DNA of 64,000 nucleotides from an uncultured Ruminiclostridium sp. (GTDB lineage Bacteria; Bacillota; Clostridia; Oscillospirales; Ruminococcaceae): contig CAKSFR010000004.1 in NCBI GenBank assembly GCA_934454635.1, forward strand, positions 1 to 64,000. Reading direction: 5' to 3'. The notes under the pieces are model-generated. The model had not been told where the DNA came from. It did no database searches and worked only from the letters and a program-made list of their open reading frames with translations. Shown in pieces: positions 1 through 8,569 of the stretch. How positions within the stretch are numbered: the stretch's first letter is position 1; each line of letters begins with the position of its first letter. The translations under genes were made by a program, and so were the position numbers.

Positions 1-60
1 AGCGTCCTGAACGATCGCGGGAATCAGGTCGCCTTTTCTGAAAAACTTCTCAATATCCAT
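1..60 (-). CDS. hisI: Phosphoribosyl-AMP cyclohydrolase, N-terminal fragment
   Basis: Only the first 20 codons lie in the window; the gene runs off base 1. The peptide begins MDIEKFFRKGDLIPAIVQDA, and the IPAIVQDA stretch is the usual start of HisI, which opens the purine ring of phosphoribosyl-AMP in step three of histidine synthesis. A GGAGG box lies four bases before the ATG. It sits 11 bp after hisF at the 3' end of the his operon. Whether a HisE domain is fused downstream (HisIE) cannot be seen. Confidence 0.85.
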   Translation of the reverse strand, partial: MDIEKFFRKGDLIPAIVQDA

Positions 61-71
61 TTTTCCCTCCG

Positions 72-824
72 TTATCTCACCGAAACGCCGCAGCCTTTGA
101 GATAATCCTTAACTTCGCCGACGGTAAGCTCGCCGAAGTGGAACATCGAAGCCGCAAGCGCTGCGCTTGATTTTGTTTTTTGGAACACTTCCGAGAAATC
201 CGAAATGCAGCCGCATCCGCCGCTCGCAATAACGGGAATTTTCACCCTGTCGCAGACAAAATTCAGCATCTCGATATCAAATCCCGCTTTTGTTCCGTCT
301 GCGTCCATCGAGTTCAAGCATATCTCGCCCGCGCCTCTTTTTTCAAGTTCGCTTACCCAGTCGCCAAGCTCACGCCCTGTGTCGATCCGTCCGCCGTTGA
401 TGAAAACATGATATGCTCCGTCAACCCGCTTTGCGTCGATACCTACCACAACGCACTGGCTCCCGAAAATCTCCGCCGCGTCGCTTATCAGCTTGGGATT
501 TTTCACAGCCTGCGAATTTACGGAAACCTTGTCTGCTCCCGCGCGGAGCGTGTCGCGAAAATCTTCTATCGTGGCGATCCCTCCACCGACACAGAGCGGT
601 ACAAAGACCTGCGCCGCCGTTTCGCTTACAACGTTGAGCATAAGCCCGCGCCCCTCGTGTGAAGCCGTAATATCGTAAAAAACAAGTTCGTCCGCGCCCT
701 GTCTGTTGTACTTTTTTGCAAGCTCAACAGGGTCGCCAACGTCTTTGATGCCCTTGAAATTTACTCCCTTTACGACCTTCCCGTCCCTTACGTCAAGGCA
801 CGGAATTATTCTTTTTGCAAGCAT
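72..824 (-). CDS. hisF: Imidazole glycerol phosphate synthase cyclase subunit
   Basis: 250 residues, normal length for HisF. The (beta-alpha)8 barrel protein uses ammonia delivered by HisH to close the imidazole ring, giving IGP and AICAR. The N-terminal [18 protein letters not shown] carries the first catalytic Asp, and VVVGIDAKR near residue 130 carries the second. The phosphate-binding ASGGCG and the C-terminal AASMFHFGE motifs are present. The ATG has a good AAAGGAG site. It follows the 134-residue membrane gene by 17 bp and precedes hisI, so it belongs to the his operon. Confidence 0.97.
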   Translation of the reverse strand: MLAKRIIPCLDVRDGKVVKGVNFKGIKDVGDPVELAKKYNRQGADELVFYDITASHEGRGLMLNVVSETAAQVFVPLCVGGGIATIEDFRDTLRAGADKVSVNSQAVKNPKLISDAAEIFGSQCVVVGIDAKRVDGAYHVFINGGRIDTGRELGDWVSELEKRGAGEICLNSMDADGTKAGFDIEMLNFVCDRVKIPVIASGGCGCISDFSEVFQKTKSSAALAASMFHFGELTVGEVKDYLKGCGVSVR

Positions 825-841
825 AAGCGCTCCTTTCAGTG

Positions 842-1246
842 TCAGCCGCCTATCGGTCCGCCTTTTTCCGCCGATTCGGCAATGCCGTTTTCATCGAAAT
901 TTATGTAATAATATATCCCTGAATTTGAACCCATAACGCCGAAAAATCCGTTGTCCTCGCCAACATAATAACCATAACGATTCGGGAACTTAAATTTCGG
1001 CTCACCGTAAGCTTCGATTATCTCGCTGTGAGATTTGCCGATCGCGTATAAGTCCACATAAGGAAAGCAGGTGGGGAAAAGCACAAAATACGCCGCAGCA
1101 ATCAAAATTTCAACAAAAAGTATTAAGCCGCAGGTCACGGCAAGCTTTTTCTTTCGATTTACAGCTCCGACAACTGTCAGCACCGCAGGTACAAGAAAAA
1201 CAGCGGCGCTGAACAGCAATGCTGCAATTACCATAAAATCAAGCAT
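842..1246 (-). CDS. Small membrane-anchored protein of unknown function inside the his operon
   Basis: 134 residues from the ATG at 1246, which overlaps the stop of the preceding membrane gene by 8 nt (ATGCTTGA), so translation is probably coupled. Two hydrophobic segments (about residues 4-24 and 34-54) are separated by a KKK turn. They are followed by an outside domain with [16 protein letters not shown] and [14 protein letters not shown]. That pattern (short helix, G-x-P turn, then beta strands with an N-x-x-G turn) recalls SmpA/BamE-like folds; this is an inference from pattern only. I do not recognise the family. A longer reading frame extends upstream to 1378 but lacks a better start and overlaps the upstream gene heavily. 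Confidence 0.75.
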   Translation of the reverse strand: MLDFMVIAALLFSAAVFLVPAVLTVVGAVNRKKKLAVTCGLILFVEILIAAAYFVLFPTCFPYVDLYAIGKSHSEIIEAYGEPKFKFPNRYGYYVGEDNGFFGVMGSNSGIYYYINFDENGIAESAEKGGPIGG

Positions 1247-1868
1247 CACATTTATCCCCGAAATATCTGTACCCGAAAAAGCAAATCGGCATAAAGTAAA
1301 GGCACCATATTTCAAGAAGTACAGTCCCTGCCGCCGCGTCACCCGAGGCGCCTGTAAATACCGGAAACATCGGCACAAACAAGCATGACAGGAAGAAAAC
1401 TCCGTGTATCTTCAGCAGCATTGCAAGCGGCTTGCCGCACTTTTTCGATTTATCAACGAGAAATCCGGCAAAAAACGTAGAAAGTGCCATGAATGCGTAA
1501 CCAAGCAGGTCATAGTTGAAGAAAAGGCTGCCTGTATTGCCGTAATCAATGATGCTTCTAACTTCTTCACTCAATTCGGGGTGAAGATTTATCGTTGTGC
1601 ACTCCGCAAAATAAGCGATAAGCACAAACACGACATAAACCGCTGCGCAAACCAAACAGACATTCCCCACAGCTTTTCTGTTACCGTTCCTATTCACCGC
1701 AGCAAGCCCCGACATGAACAGAATAAACCCCAGCGCAATGAAAATACTGGAAAAACAGCACGCAAACAAGCCGTCGGCAAACAGCCCGTAAATCATGCTG
1801 ACCGCGAACGCGAGCGTTGCGATCCCCGTAATTCCCGCGCCGAGCTTTCCTATCATCTTATCAGTCAT
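1239..1868 (-). CDS. Polytopic membrane protein of unknown function inside the his operon
   Basis: 209 residues with about six hydrophobic segments (roughly residues 12-30, 34-54, 69-88, 118-138, 150-170 and 182-200) and short charged loops such as NRNGNRKA and DKSKKCGK. No family is recognised. Its ATG overlaps the hisA stop by 8 nt (ATGACTGA), and its own end overlaps the next small membrane gene by 8 nt. The pair is therefore wedged between hisA and hisF as a translationally coupled cassette. Nothing in the protein points to histidine chemistry. Confidence 0.8.
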   Translation of the reverse strand: MTDKMIGKLGAGITGIATLAFAVSMIYGLFADGLFACCFSSIFIALGFILFMSGLAAVNRNGNRKAVGNVCLVCAAVYVVFVLIAYFAECTTINLHPELSEEVRSIIDYGNTGSLFFNYDLLGYAFMALSTFFAGFLVDKSKKCGKPLAMLLKIHGVFFLSCLFVPMFPVFTGASGDAAAGTVLLEIWCLYFMPICFFGYRYFGDKCDA

Positions 1869-2580
1869 TTCCAGCCTCCTCGATAGCCTGTTTTAGGTCA
1901 AGCGTGCCGCTGTAAATCGACTTTCCGCATATCGTTCCGTAAAGTCCGAGCCTGCGGCAGGCGATTATATCTTCGATGGTATGAACCCCGCCGCTTGCAA
2001 TGATATTCGCGGAGCAGGCGCGGTTTATCTCGTCAAGCTGCGCCGCGTTCACTCCCGAAAGAGTTCCGTCCTTTGAAATATCGGTGAAAATAATGTACTT
2101 CACGCCAACGTCCGACATTGCTTTCGCAAGGTCGGTGAAATAAACGTCGGAGCTTTCAAGCCACCCCTCCGTCGCGACATATCCGCCGCGCGCGTCGATA
2201 CCGACCGCGATCCTGTCGCCGTATTCCTTTACCGCGTCCTTTACAAGCGCGGGATTCTTGACCGCCGCAGAGCCGATAATTACGCGCGAAATTCCGTTTT
2301 TTAGGTACATTTCAACCGTGTCGAGCGAGCGTATCCCGCCGCCGACCTCGACTTTAAGACCCGTTTTATTCGCAACGCTTATGAAAATCTCCTTGTTCTG
2401 CTGAGAAGCGTCCTTTGCGCCGTCGAGGTCTACCATGTGTATCCACTCAGCGCCCGCCTCTTCAAACGAGCGCGCCGTGTCCATATAATTTTCGGCGACT
2501 TTCTGAACCGTGCTGTAATCGCCCTTGAAAAGACGAACACAGTTTCCGTCCTTTATGTCAATAGCAGGTAAAATTATCAT
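1861..2580 (-). CDS. hisA: ProFAR isomerase
   Basis: 239 residues, a HisA/HisF-family TIM barrel that converts ProFAR to PRFAR. MIILPAIDIKDGNCVRLFKGD at the N-terminus holds the first catalytic Asp. IAVGIDARGG holds a central strand, FTDISKDGTLSG the second catalytic region, and IIASGGV and GTICGKSIYSG the phosphate sites. It sits 26 bp after hisH in the expected order and overlaps the following membrane gene by 8 nt. Confidence 0.97.
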   Translation of the reverse strand: MIILPAIDIKDGNCVRLFKGDYSTVQKVAENYMDTARSFEEAGAEWIHMVDLDGAKDASQQNKEIFISVANKTGLKVEVGGGIRSLDTVEMYLKNGISRVIIGSAAVKNPALVKDAVKEYGDRIAVGIDARGGYVATEGWLESSDVYFTDLAKAMSDVGVKYIIFTDISKDGTLSGVNAAQLDEINRACSANIIASGGVHTIEDIIACRRLGLYGTICGKSIYSGTLDLKQAIEEAGND

Positions 2581-2606
2581 TTCTGCCCTCCCAATCAGAA
2601 AATTAT

Positions 2607-3203
2607 TTATATTTTAGCGAAATTGCGGAGAATTTCAAGTCCCGCTTCCCCGCTCTTTTCGGGGTGAAACTGACAGCCGTACACATTTCCGTTGAATACG
2701 ACTGCGGGGACATTCCCGCCGTAATCGGTGTACGCCGCAACATATCCGCTGTCGCAGTGCGCCGCGTAGGAATGCACAAAATAAACATACGGCTCATCCA
2801 GTCCCTTCAGAAGAGGGCATTCCGCATTGTTTATCAGCTTGTTCCAGCCTATCTGCGGAACCAGCAAATCGTCGGGCGTCATCAGCTCGACTGTTCCGGG
2901 GATAAAGCCAAGTCCGTCCGTTTCGCCGAACTCATAGCTTTTCTCAAAAAGCATCTGCATTCCGAGGCAAATTCCCATAAGCGGCTTCTGTTTTGCCTGC
3001 TCGCGCAGTTCTTTTATCAGACCGCTTTCCGCGAGCATTTTCATCGCGTCGGGAAATGCGCCGACCCCGGGAAGAATAAGGCGATCCGCCTTTCGGAGCT
3101 GCGAAACCTCGCTTGTGACCGTGTTCGGTATGCCGAGGTAGTTAAGCGCGTTCTGAACGCTGAAAAGATTTCCCGCGCCGTAGTCGATAATTGCCGTCAT
3201 CAT
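2607..3203 (-). CDS. hisH: Imidazole glycerol phosphate synthase glutaminase subunit
   Basis: 198 residues. This class I glutamine amidotransferase hydrolyses glutamine and channels ammonia to HisF. The nucleophile elbow GICLGMQ puts Cys at residue 79, and the C-terminal CQFHPEKSG supplies the His and Glu of the triad. The start at 3203 is an ATG that overlaps the NUDIX stop by 4 nt (ATGA), with AAGGGGG about nine bases upstream. A second ATG follows immediately, and an upstream TTG (3212) is in frame but less likely. Confidence 0.95.
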   Translation of the reverse strand: MMTAIIDYGAGNLFSVQNALNYLGIPNTVTSEVSQLRKADRLILPGVGAFPDAMKMLAESGLIKELREQAKQKPLMGICLGMQMLFEKSYEFGETDGLGFIPGTVELMTPDDLLVPQIGWNKLINNAECPLLKGLDEPYVYFVHSYAAHCDSGYVAAYTDYGGNVPAVVFNGNVYGCQFHPEKSGEAGLEILRNFAKI

Positions 3204-3628
3204 AGGTCGCAATCCCCCTTGAAAATAATATCTTTGTTTATCCTGACGTGCTCCATGATATGCCCGATATTGCCCTCGCCCGCATATTTGCTCATATCAA
3301 AAAAATTCTCGTCAAGACCGCTCCAGAGCAGCGGATTTTCCTCGCCGCTCACCGCGGTTTCGTGTTTAAGCTGCCCCGCGTACACCTCGACATAGCACGG
3401 GTCGAGCGGATAGCTGAAGTCCATGAGATGAATCAGCTCAATATCGCCCCGCGTTATCCCGCTCTCCTCAAAAAGCTCACGGTACGCCGCAGAAAAGCCG
3501 TCCTCCCCGGGTTCGATCTTCCCGCCGACCATGTTCAAAAGCCCCTTGTACGGGTCTTTCACGCGCCTGCAAAGCAGCGTTTTCCGCCCGTCCGCGCTGA
3601 ACACTGCGATAAGGTTATAGCCCTGCAT
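3200..3628 (-). CDS. NUDIX hydrolase embedded in the his operon
   Basis: 142 residues. The complete Nudix box, G-x5-E-x7-REL-x2-E-E-x-G, is at about residues 36-58 (starting GGKIEPGEDG and ending RELFEESGI). Such enzymes cleave a nucleoside diphosphate linked to another group, with Mg bound by the box glutamates. The N-terminal part reads like MutT/MTH1-type enzymes, but the substrate cannot be read from the sequence. The ATG shares one base with the hisB stop (TAATG) and the stop overlaps the hisH start, so it is translated as part of the his operon. A role in nucleotide clean-up, or in pyrophosphate removal from PR-ATP, is inference. Confidence 0.9.
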   Translation of the reverse strand: MQGYNLIAVFSADGRKTLLCRRVKDPYKGLLNMVGGKIEPGEDGFSAAYRELFEESGITRGDIELIHLMDFSYPLDPCYVEVYAGQLKHETAVSGEENPLLWSGLDENFFDMSKYAGEGNIGHIMEHVRINKDIIFKGDCDL

Positions 3629-4206
3629 TACAGCACGCCCTTTGAAGAAAGCGCTGCGCCGCCCGTAGACTTTACAGCCTGTTTCAGCGCGTGTGCAAGC
3701 GCCTTGAAAAGCGCTTCGGTTATGTGATGGTCGTTCTTTCCGTACTCCGCGCGCAGATGAAGCGTTATACCCGCGTTGAACGCGAAAGCCCGCATAAATT
3801 CCTCAGTAAGGCAGGAATCATAATCGCCTATTTTTTCGTTTGTGAACTGCGCGTTGAAAACGAGAAACGGACGTGCGCTTATGTCAAGCGCGCAGAAGCC
3901 GAGCGCTTCGTCCATAGGGATAAAAGCCGAGCCGTAGCGTGCAATCCCACCCTTATCGCCAAGCGCCTGCGCGAACGCCTTGCCCAGACAGATCCCCACA
4001 TCCTCAACGCTGTGATGTCCGTCAACATTCAGATCACCCTTACAGCTTACGGTAAGGTCGAAACCGCCGTGAACAGCGAGCGCGGTCAGCATATGGTCAA
4101 AAAAGCCGATACCCGTGTCGATTTCGTGAACGCCCGTGCCGTCAACGCCGAGCGCGACGCGGATATCCGTTTCCTTTGTTTTTCTCTCAATAACCGAAGT
4201 TCTCAT
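3628..4206 (-). CDS. hisB: Imidazoleglycerol-phosphate dehydratase
   Basis: 192 residues, the monofunctional form without the phosphatase domain found in enterobacteria. It dehydrates IGP to imidazole acetol phosphate. Two metal-binding repeats are visible: GFFDHML with HHSVEDVGICLG, and HLRAEYGKNDHHITEALFKA. Mn is bound between subunits in this family. It starts 10 bp after hisC, and its stop touches the NUDIX start. A separate histidinol-phosphate phosphatase must exist elsewhere, since none is in this operon. Confidence 0.97.
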   Translation of the reverse strand: MRTSVIERKTKETDIRVALGVDGTGVHEIDTGIGFFDHMLTALAVHGGFDLTVSCKGDLNVDGHHSVEDVGICLGKAFAQALGDKGGIARYGSAFIPMDEALGFCALDISARPFLVFNAQFTNEKIGDYDSCLTEEFMRAFAFNAGITLHLRAEYGKNDHHITEALFKALAHALKQAVKSTGGAALSSKGVL

Positions 4207-4216
4207 ATCTACTCCT

Positions 4217-5257
4217 TTACGCGCGGAAATCCGCAGCAGCAGCCGTAACCGCGCGGTTTTCCTCCGCCGTCCCGCAGGTTATTCTTAAATATCCGTTCAT
4301 GCAGCGCACCGCAATTGAGCGGCTCAGCAGATATTCATATACTTCCCTGCATTTTTCGCACTTTATGTATACAAAATTGGTTACAGTATCGTAAATTTTC
4401 TCGAAATAAGGGCAGTTCAGCTCCGTAAGCATGGTGTAAAGCTCGCGAACCGAGCGCTTTATTTCGGCTATATTTTTTCTGAGCAGTTCACGGTCGGAAA
4501 GTACTTCCGCCGCAATAAGCTGCGTTACGGAATTGACATTATACGGTGATTTTGCAGCACGCAGCGCATTTGTTTTTGTCCTGTCCGCAGCCGCAAGACC
4601 AAGACGTATTCCCGCCATAGCAAGCGCCTTTGAGCAGGTTCGCAGCACGATGAGATTATCGTATTTTTCAACGTCGCCGAGGAAGCTCTCGCTCTCGTCC
4701 CAGAAATCCATGTACGCCTCGTCAAGCACGACAAGCGCGTTCACATTTTCAATAAGCCTCTTCACGTCCGCTTTTTTCAGTCCCAGAGAAGTCGGATTGC
4801 AAGGGTTGGAAAAGATTATGCAGCGCACGTTGTTTTCGTTTGCGCAGGCGATAGCCTTGTCCACATCAATGGTAAGATCAGGCTCTTTTTCCATAACAAT
4901 AACATCAAGCTCGTACAGGTATGAATAAAAGCTGTACATTGAAAAGTCGCGTGAAAAGCAAAGCACCTTTTCGCCTTTTTTTAAAAAGCAGCCGGTGATA
5001 ATGCCGATAAGCTCGTCGCTTCCGTTTCCCGCAGTCAGCGTGTCGGGTGAAATCCCGTAAAATCCCGCAAAAGCGTCAACCGCGCACTTTGCATAAGGGT
5101 CGGGATAACGGTTAAGCGCCGCTTTTTCAGCCGCGCGTTTGATTACCTCGGCGGGCGTAACAAAAAAACTCTCGTTCGCGTCAAGACGTATTTTGTATTC
5201 GCCCGAAATAGGCTCATAGGGAACAAGCTCTCTCAATTTTTCGGTAAGCCGGTACAT
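4217..5257 (-). CDS. hisC: Histidinol-phosphate aminotransferase
   Basis: 346 residues, a fold-type I PLP aminotransferase. The PLP lysine is in CSKALAMAGIRLG (Lys210), with an SNPCNPT cofactor motif near residue 150 and LDEAYMDF near 178. It transfers an amino group from glutamate to imidazole acetol phosphate. The start codon shares one base with the hisD stop (TAATG), so translation is coupled. Confidence 0.96.
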   Translation of the reverse strand: MYRLTEKLRELVPYEPISGEYKIRLDANESFFVTPAEVIKRAAEKAALNRYPDPYAKCAVDAFAGFYGISPDTLTAGNGSDELIGIITGCFLKKGEKVLCFSRDFSMYSFYSYLYELDVIVMEKEPDLTIDVDKAIACANENNVRCIIFSNPCNPTSLGLKKADVKRLIENVNALVVLDEAYMDFWDESESFLGDVEKYDNLIVLRTCSKALAMAGIRLGLAAADRTKTNALRAAKSPYNVNSVTQLIAAEVLSDRELLRKNIAEIKRSVRELYTMLTELNCPYFEKIYDTVTNFVYIKCEKCREVYEYLLSRSIAVRCMNGYLRITCGTAEENRAVTAAAADFRA

Positions 5258-6552
5258 TATTTTCTTAAATCCTCAATTCTGACTTTTATTGAATTTGCAT
5301 GAGCAGTCAGCCGTTCGCGCTCCGCAACGAGAATTACATCGTCGGCGGCTTCGTTGAGCGCGTCGGGCGTATAGTAGATATAGCTTGACTTCTTGATGAA
5401 GCTGTCAACGGAAAGCGGCGAGAAGAAGCGCGCTGTTCCGCTTGTCGGAAGAACGTGATTCGGGCCTGCGTAATAGTCGCCGAGCGGCTCCGGAGAATAC
5501 TGCCCGAGGAACAGAGAACCTACATTGTCCAGCTTTCCTATGTATTCAAGCGGGTTGCGCGCAACTACCTCAAGGTGTTCGGGCGCAAGGCTGTCCGCAA
5601 GCGCGCACGCCTCCTCCATGGTCTTCGTAACAATTATCTTGCCGTAATTTTCAAGCGAAGCGCGGATTATCTCCTCGCGCGACATAAGCTTTACCTGACG
5701 TTCAAGCTCGGCAGTGGTTTCCTCTGCGATTTTCTCGCTGGTCGTTATAAGAATTGCGCTTGCCATTTTGTCGTGCTCCGCCTGCGACATGAGATCGGCG
5801 GCAAGATATTTCGGGTTTGCGCTGTCGTCCGCAACGATAAGTATCTCGCTGGGTCCCGCGATCATATCGATATCAACCGTTCCGTAGAGCAGTTTTTTCG
5901 CCGTTGCAACGAAAATATTTCCGGGGCCTACTATTTTTGACACCTTAGGTATCTCTTCCGTTCCGTATGCCAGCGCCGCAACAGCCTGTGCGCCGCCGCA
6001 CATAAATATTTTGTCAACTCCGCAGAGCGCAGCCGCAACGAGAATATCCTTGTTGGGCGTTCCGTCCTTAAGCGGCGGGGTAACCATAATTATTTCACCG
6101 ACGCCCGCGATTTTTGCGGGAATGGCGTTCATCAGAACAGACGACGGATAAGCCGCCGTGCCGCCGGGAACGTACAGACCGACTTTATCAAGACCTCTCA
6201 CGCGTCTGCCGAGAATAACTCCTCGTTCGTCGGTCATCATATAGCCGTTCTGCTTCTGTTTTTCGTGAAATTTTGTGATATTTTCAACGCAGTTGAGCAT
6301 CGCGTTCACAAAATCGGGGTCAGCCTCGGTAAGTGCGTCCTGAATCATCTCATCGGGAACGCGGTAGCATTTCGTTTCGGCGCAGTCGAACTTTGCGGTG
6401 TAGGATTTTACCGCCTTATCGCCGTTCTGCTTAACGTCCGCGATAATATTTTTTACAATTTTTTCTACGTCTTCGTTTATTTCGCTGCTGCGGCGTTCAA
6501 CTTCCTTTAAAAAAGCCTTTTCGCTTCCATCAGCATAGATAGTTTCAATCAT
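5257..6552 (-). CDS. hisD: Histidinol dehydrogenase
   Basis: 431 residues, full length. It oxidises histidinol to histidine in two NAD-dependent steps using a Zn ion. GAQAVAALAYGTEEIPKVSK and VGPGNIFVATAKK are family signatures; PSEILIVAD, LMSQAEHDK and LAPEHLEV supply the catalytic Glu-His pair and metal ligands. It lies 17 bp after hisG with an AAAGGAAC site before the ATG. Confidence 0.97.
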   Translation of the reverse strand: MIETIYADGSEKAFLKEVERRSSEINEDVEKIVKNIIADVKQNGDKAVKSYTAKFDCAETKCYRVPDEMIQDALTEADPDFVNAMLNCVENITKFHEKQKQNGYMMTDERGVILGRRVRGLDKVGLYVPGGTAAYPSSVLMNAIPAKIAGVGEIIMVTPPLKDGTPNKDILVAAALCGVDKIFMCGGAQAVAALAYGTEEIPKVSKIVGPGNIFVATAKKLLYGTVDIDMIAGPSEILIVADDSANPKYLAADLMSQAEHDKMASAILITTSEKIAEETTAELERQVKLMSREEIIRASLENYGKIIVTKTMEEACALADSLAPEHLEVVARNPLEYIGKLDNVGSLFLGQYSPEPLGDYYAGPNHVLPTSGTARFFSPLSVDSFIKKSSYIYYTPDALNEAADDVILVAERERLTAHANSIKVRIEDLRK

Positions 6553-6569
6553 TTTTCGTTCCTTTCGGC

Positions 6570-7208
6570 TTATTCAAGCGCTTTGATCATCTTTTCGGTC
6601 AGCTCGTCAATGCTTTCCTTTTTCAGCTTCATGCTTACCGTGTTCACGATAAGTCTGGCGGAGATAGGTGCAACGTCCTCAAAAACCACAAGCCCGTTTT
6701 CTTTCAGCGTCGTTCCCGTTTCAACGATATCAACGATACCGTCGGCAATCCCGAGCAGCGGCGCAAGCTCTACCGAGCCTTCGATCTTCACTATTTCAAC
6801 GTCCATTTTCTTCCGCTCGAAAAACGCGCGGGTCACGGCAGGATACTTCGTAGCGACGGTCTTTACTCCATAGCCGCCGTAAAATCCGTCCCCGCGCCGC
6901 ACCGCAAGCGCAAAACGGCATCTTCCGAAACCGAGGTCGGCAATTTCAAAATATTTTCCGCCATGCTCCATTATCGTGTCTTTTCCGACAACGCCAAGGT
7001 CGCACGCGCCGTGTTCAACGTAAGTGATAACGTCCGCCGCTTTCGCGAGGACTACCTCGATGTTCTGTCCGGGAACGGGAAGAATGAGCTTTCTGCCCTT
7101 TTCGCGAAGCTGGGTAACGTCAAATCCTATCTTCTCGAAAAGCCCTACCGTGTCCTTTTCAAGCCTGCCCTTTGTAAGCGCAATTCTGAGTGTTTTATTT
7201 TCGCTCAT
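6570..7208 (-). CDS. hisG: ATP phosphoribosyltransferase catalytic subunit, short form
   Basis: 212 residues, so this is the short HisG that lacks the C-terminal regulatory domain and works as a HisG-HisZ octamer. LRIALTKGRLEKDTVGLFEK opens the protein, and DLGVVGKDTIMEHG and DGIVDIVETGTTLKENGL form the PRPP and ATP pockets. It catalyses the first committed step. It follows hisZ with one base between stop and start, which fits stoichiometric expression of the two subunits. Confidence 0.97.
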   Translation of the reverse strand: MSENKTLRIALTKGRLEKDTVGLFEKIGFDVTQLREKGRKLILPVPGQNIEVVLAKAADVITYVEHGACDLGVVGKDTIMEHGGKYFEIADLGFGRCRFALAVRRGDGFYGGYGVKTVATKYPAVTRAFFERKKMDVEIVKIEGSVELAPLLGIADGIVDIVETGTTLKENGLVVFEDVAPISARLIVNTVSMKLKKESIDELTEKMIKALE

Positions 7209-7209
7209 T

Positions 7210-8430
7210 TCACTCTTCCTTTCCGTCGGAGAGGTTCATTATCGTTACATCTCCGCCCGACACAACGTCAAGCCGCGGTATTCCGCGTTCTTCAGCATAA
7301 GCCTTCGCCTCGTCAAGCGTTTTGAAGTCCGCGTGATCGGCAGTCAGACCGTCGGAAATAAGCTCGCGGCAATGCAACATACCTTCTACAAGGCTGTCCT
7401 CCTCAGCGAATACAGCGACATCGGGAAGCTTGGTCAGCCGCCCCTGCGCATTGTTCATTATAAGACGCGCAACCGCGTTTACATTAACCGCAAAGCCCGT
7501 CGCGGGCATATCGACTCCGAAATCGGAGATAAGCTTGTCGTAGCGTCCACCCGTGAGAACAGGCATTCCGTAACCCGCCGCATAGCCCTTGAAAACAACA
7601 CCCGTGTAATAATCCTCGTTGCGGCTCACCATGCCGAGATCGACCGTAACGCGTTCGCCCGCGCCGAGAGCGCACAGGTTGTCATAAAGCTCACGCAGCC
7701 TTTTAAGCACAAATTTCGTGTTCTCGTCGGGAAGGATTTTTTCAGCTTCGTCGAACACCTCTCTGCCGCCGAACAGCTTCGGTAGCTGCGCGAGCGCAGT
7801 CGCATACGGATTTCCGCAGTGGACAGAAAGGCATTCCGAAAGCTCGCAGTAGTTTTTGTTCTGTACAAGCGTGCGCACCTCGTCAAGCTGCTCCTCGTTA
7901 AGTCCCAGCTGAGAAGAAAGTATCGCGAAAAACGCGCTGTCGCCTATTTCAAAGCGGTAATCCTCCGCCTCGAACGCCGCCATTACGTCGATTGCTACGG
8001 ACAGCGCCTCAAGGTCGGAACGGCGCACATCTCCACCGATTATTTCTATCCCGCTCTGGAAAAATTCATCGTCACGTCCGCTGTTTTTCGGATTTACGCG
8101 GTAGATCGTCTGACTGTAAAACAGCTTCAGCGGAAATACCTCTTCGCGCAGACGAGTTCCGACAAGGCGCGCGATAGGCATTGTCGAATCGGGGCGCATT
8201 ACCATAAGGCGACCCTTCGCGTCGGTCAGCTTATACATTTCCTCCTGCGAAAAATAGCGCGATTTTGAGCTGAATACATCGTAAAATTCAAGCCCGGGCG
8301 TTACCGCCTCGGTATATCCGCGGCTGAGAAAAATGCCGCGCAGCTTTGCGTCCGCCGCTCTGAGCGCAACGCATTCGTCAAAGAGCAGGTCGCGTGTTCC
8401 CTCGGGGGTAAGCAGGTCGTATCTCTTCAT
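7210..8430 (-). CDS. hisZ: ATP phosphoribosyltransferase regulatory subunit
   Basis: 406 residues, a class II histidyl-tRNA synthetase-like protein. TPEGTRDLLF, MRPDSTMPIARLVGTRL and DLGMVSRNEDYYTGVVFKGY replace the synthetase motifs, and there is no anticodon-binding domain of usual size. With short HisG it forms the histidine-inhibited enzyme. It is the first gene of the operon. The ATG follows TGAGGATAAAACA, and a strong promoter lies only about 40 bp upstream. Confidence 0.95.
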   Translation of the reverse strand: MKRYDLLTPEGTRDLLFDECVALRAADAKLRGIFLSRGYTEAVTPGLEFYDVFSSKSRYFSQEEMYKLTDAKGRLMVMRPDSTMPIARLVGTRLREEVFPLKLFYSQTIYRVNPKNSGRDDEFFQSGIEIIGGDVRRSDLEALSVAIDVMAAFEAEDYRFEIGDSAFFAILSSQLGLNEEQLDEVRTLVQNKNYCELSECLSVHCGNPYATALAQLPKLFGGREVFDEAEKILPDENTKFVLKRLRELYDNLCALGAGERVTVDLGMVSRNEDYYTGVVFKGYAAGYGMPVLTGGRYDKLISDFGVDMPATGFAVNVNAVARLIMNNAQGRLTKLPDVAVFAEEDSLVEGMLHCRELISDGLTADHADFKTLDEAKAYAEERGIPRLDVVSGGDVTIMNLSDGKEE

Positions 8431-8474
8431 TGTTTTATCCTCACTTTATTGTACTAACGTGCTATTACAATAGT

Positions 8475-8503
8475 ATATTACCATATTATTGCAATAATGT
8501 CAA
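8475..8503 (-). promoter_or_regulatory. his operon promoter with stacked palindromes
   Basis: Reading leftward, a TTGACA box (8503-8498), a 17-bp spacer and TAATAT (8480-8475) form a near-consensus sigma-A promoter for hisZ. A perfect 14-bp palindrome, ATTATTGCAATAAT, fills the spacer (8485-8498). A related element, CTATT-AC-AATAG, lies over the start site (8462-8473). A 15-bp inverted repeat, ATGTCA-AGC-TGACAT, covers the -35 box (8497-8511). These look like operator half-sites for a repressor. The leader is too short for a T-box or attenuator. Confidence 0.8.
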
Positions 8504-8569
8504 GCTGACATGGATATTTTGTAGCAATTCCCAAAAAAGTTAAATAAGAATAATTTTTTCGGTACAATT

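Noticed and set aside
1246..1378. 44-residue N-terminal extension of the small membrane protein
   Set aside because: It lies inside the upstream membrane gene, has no better ribosome site, and the 8-nt overlap start is typical of this operon.
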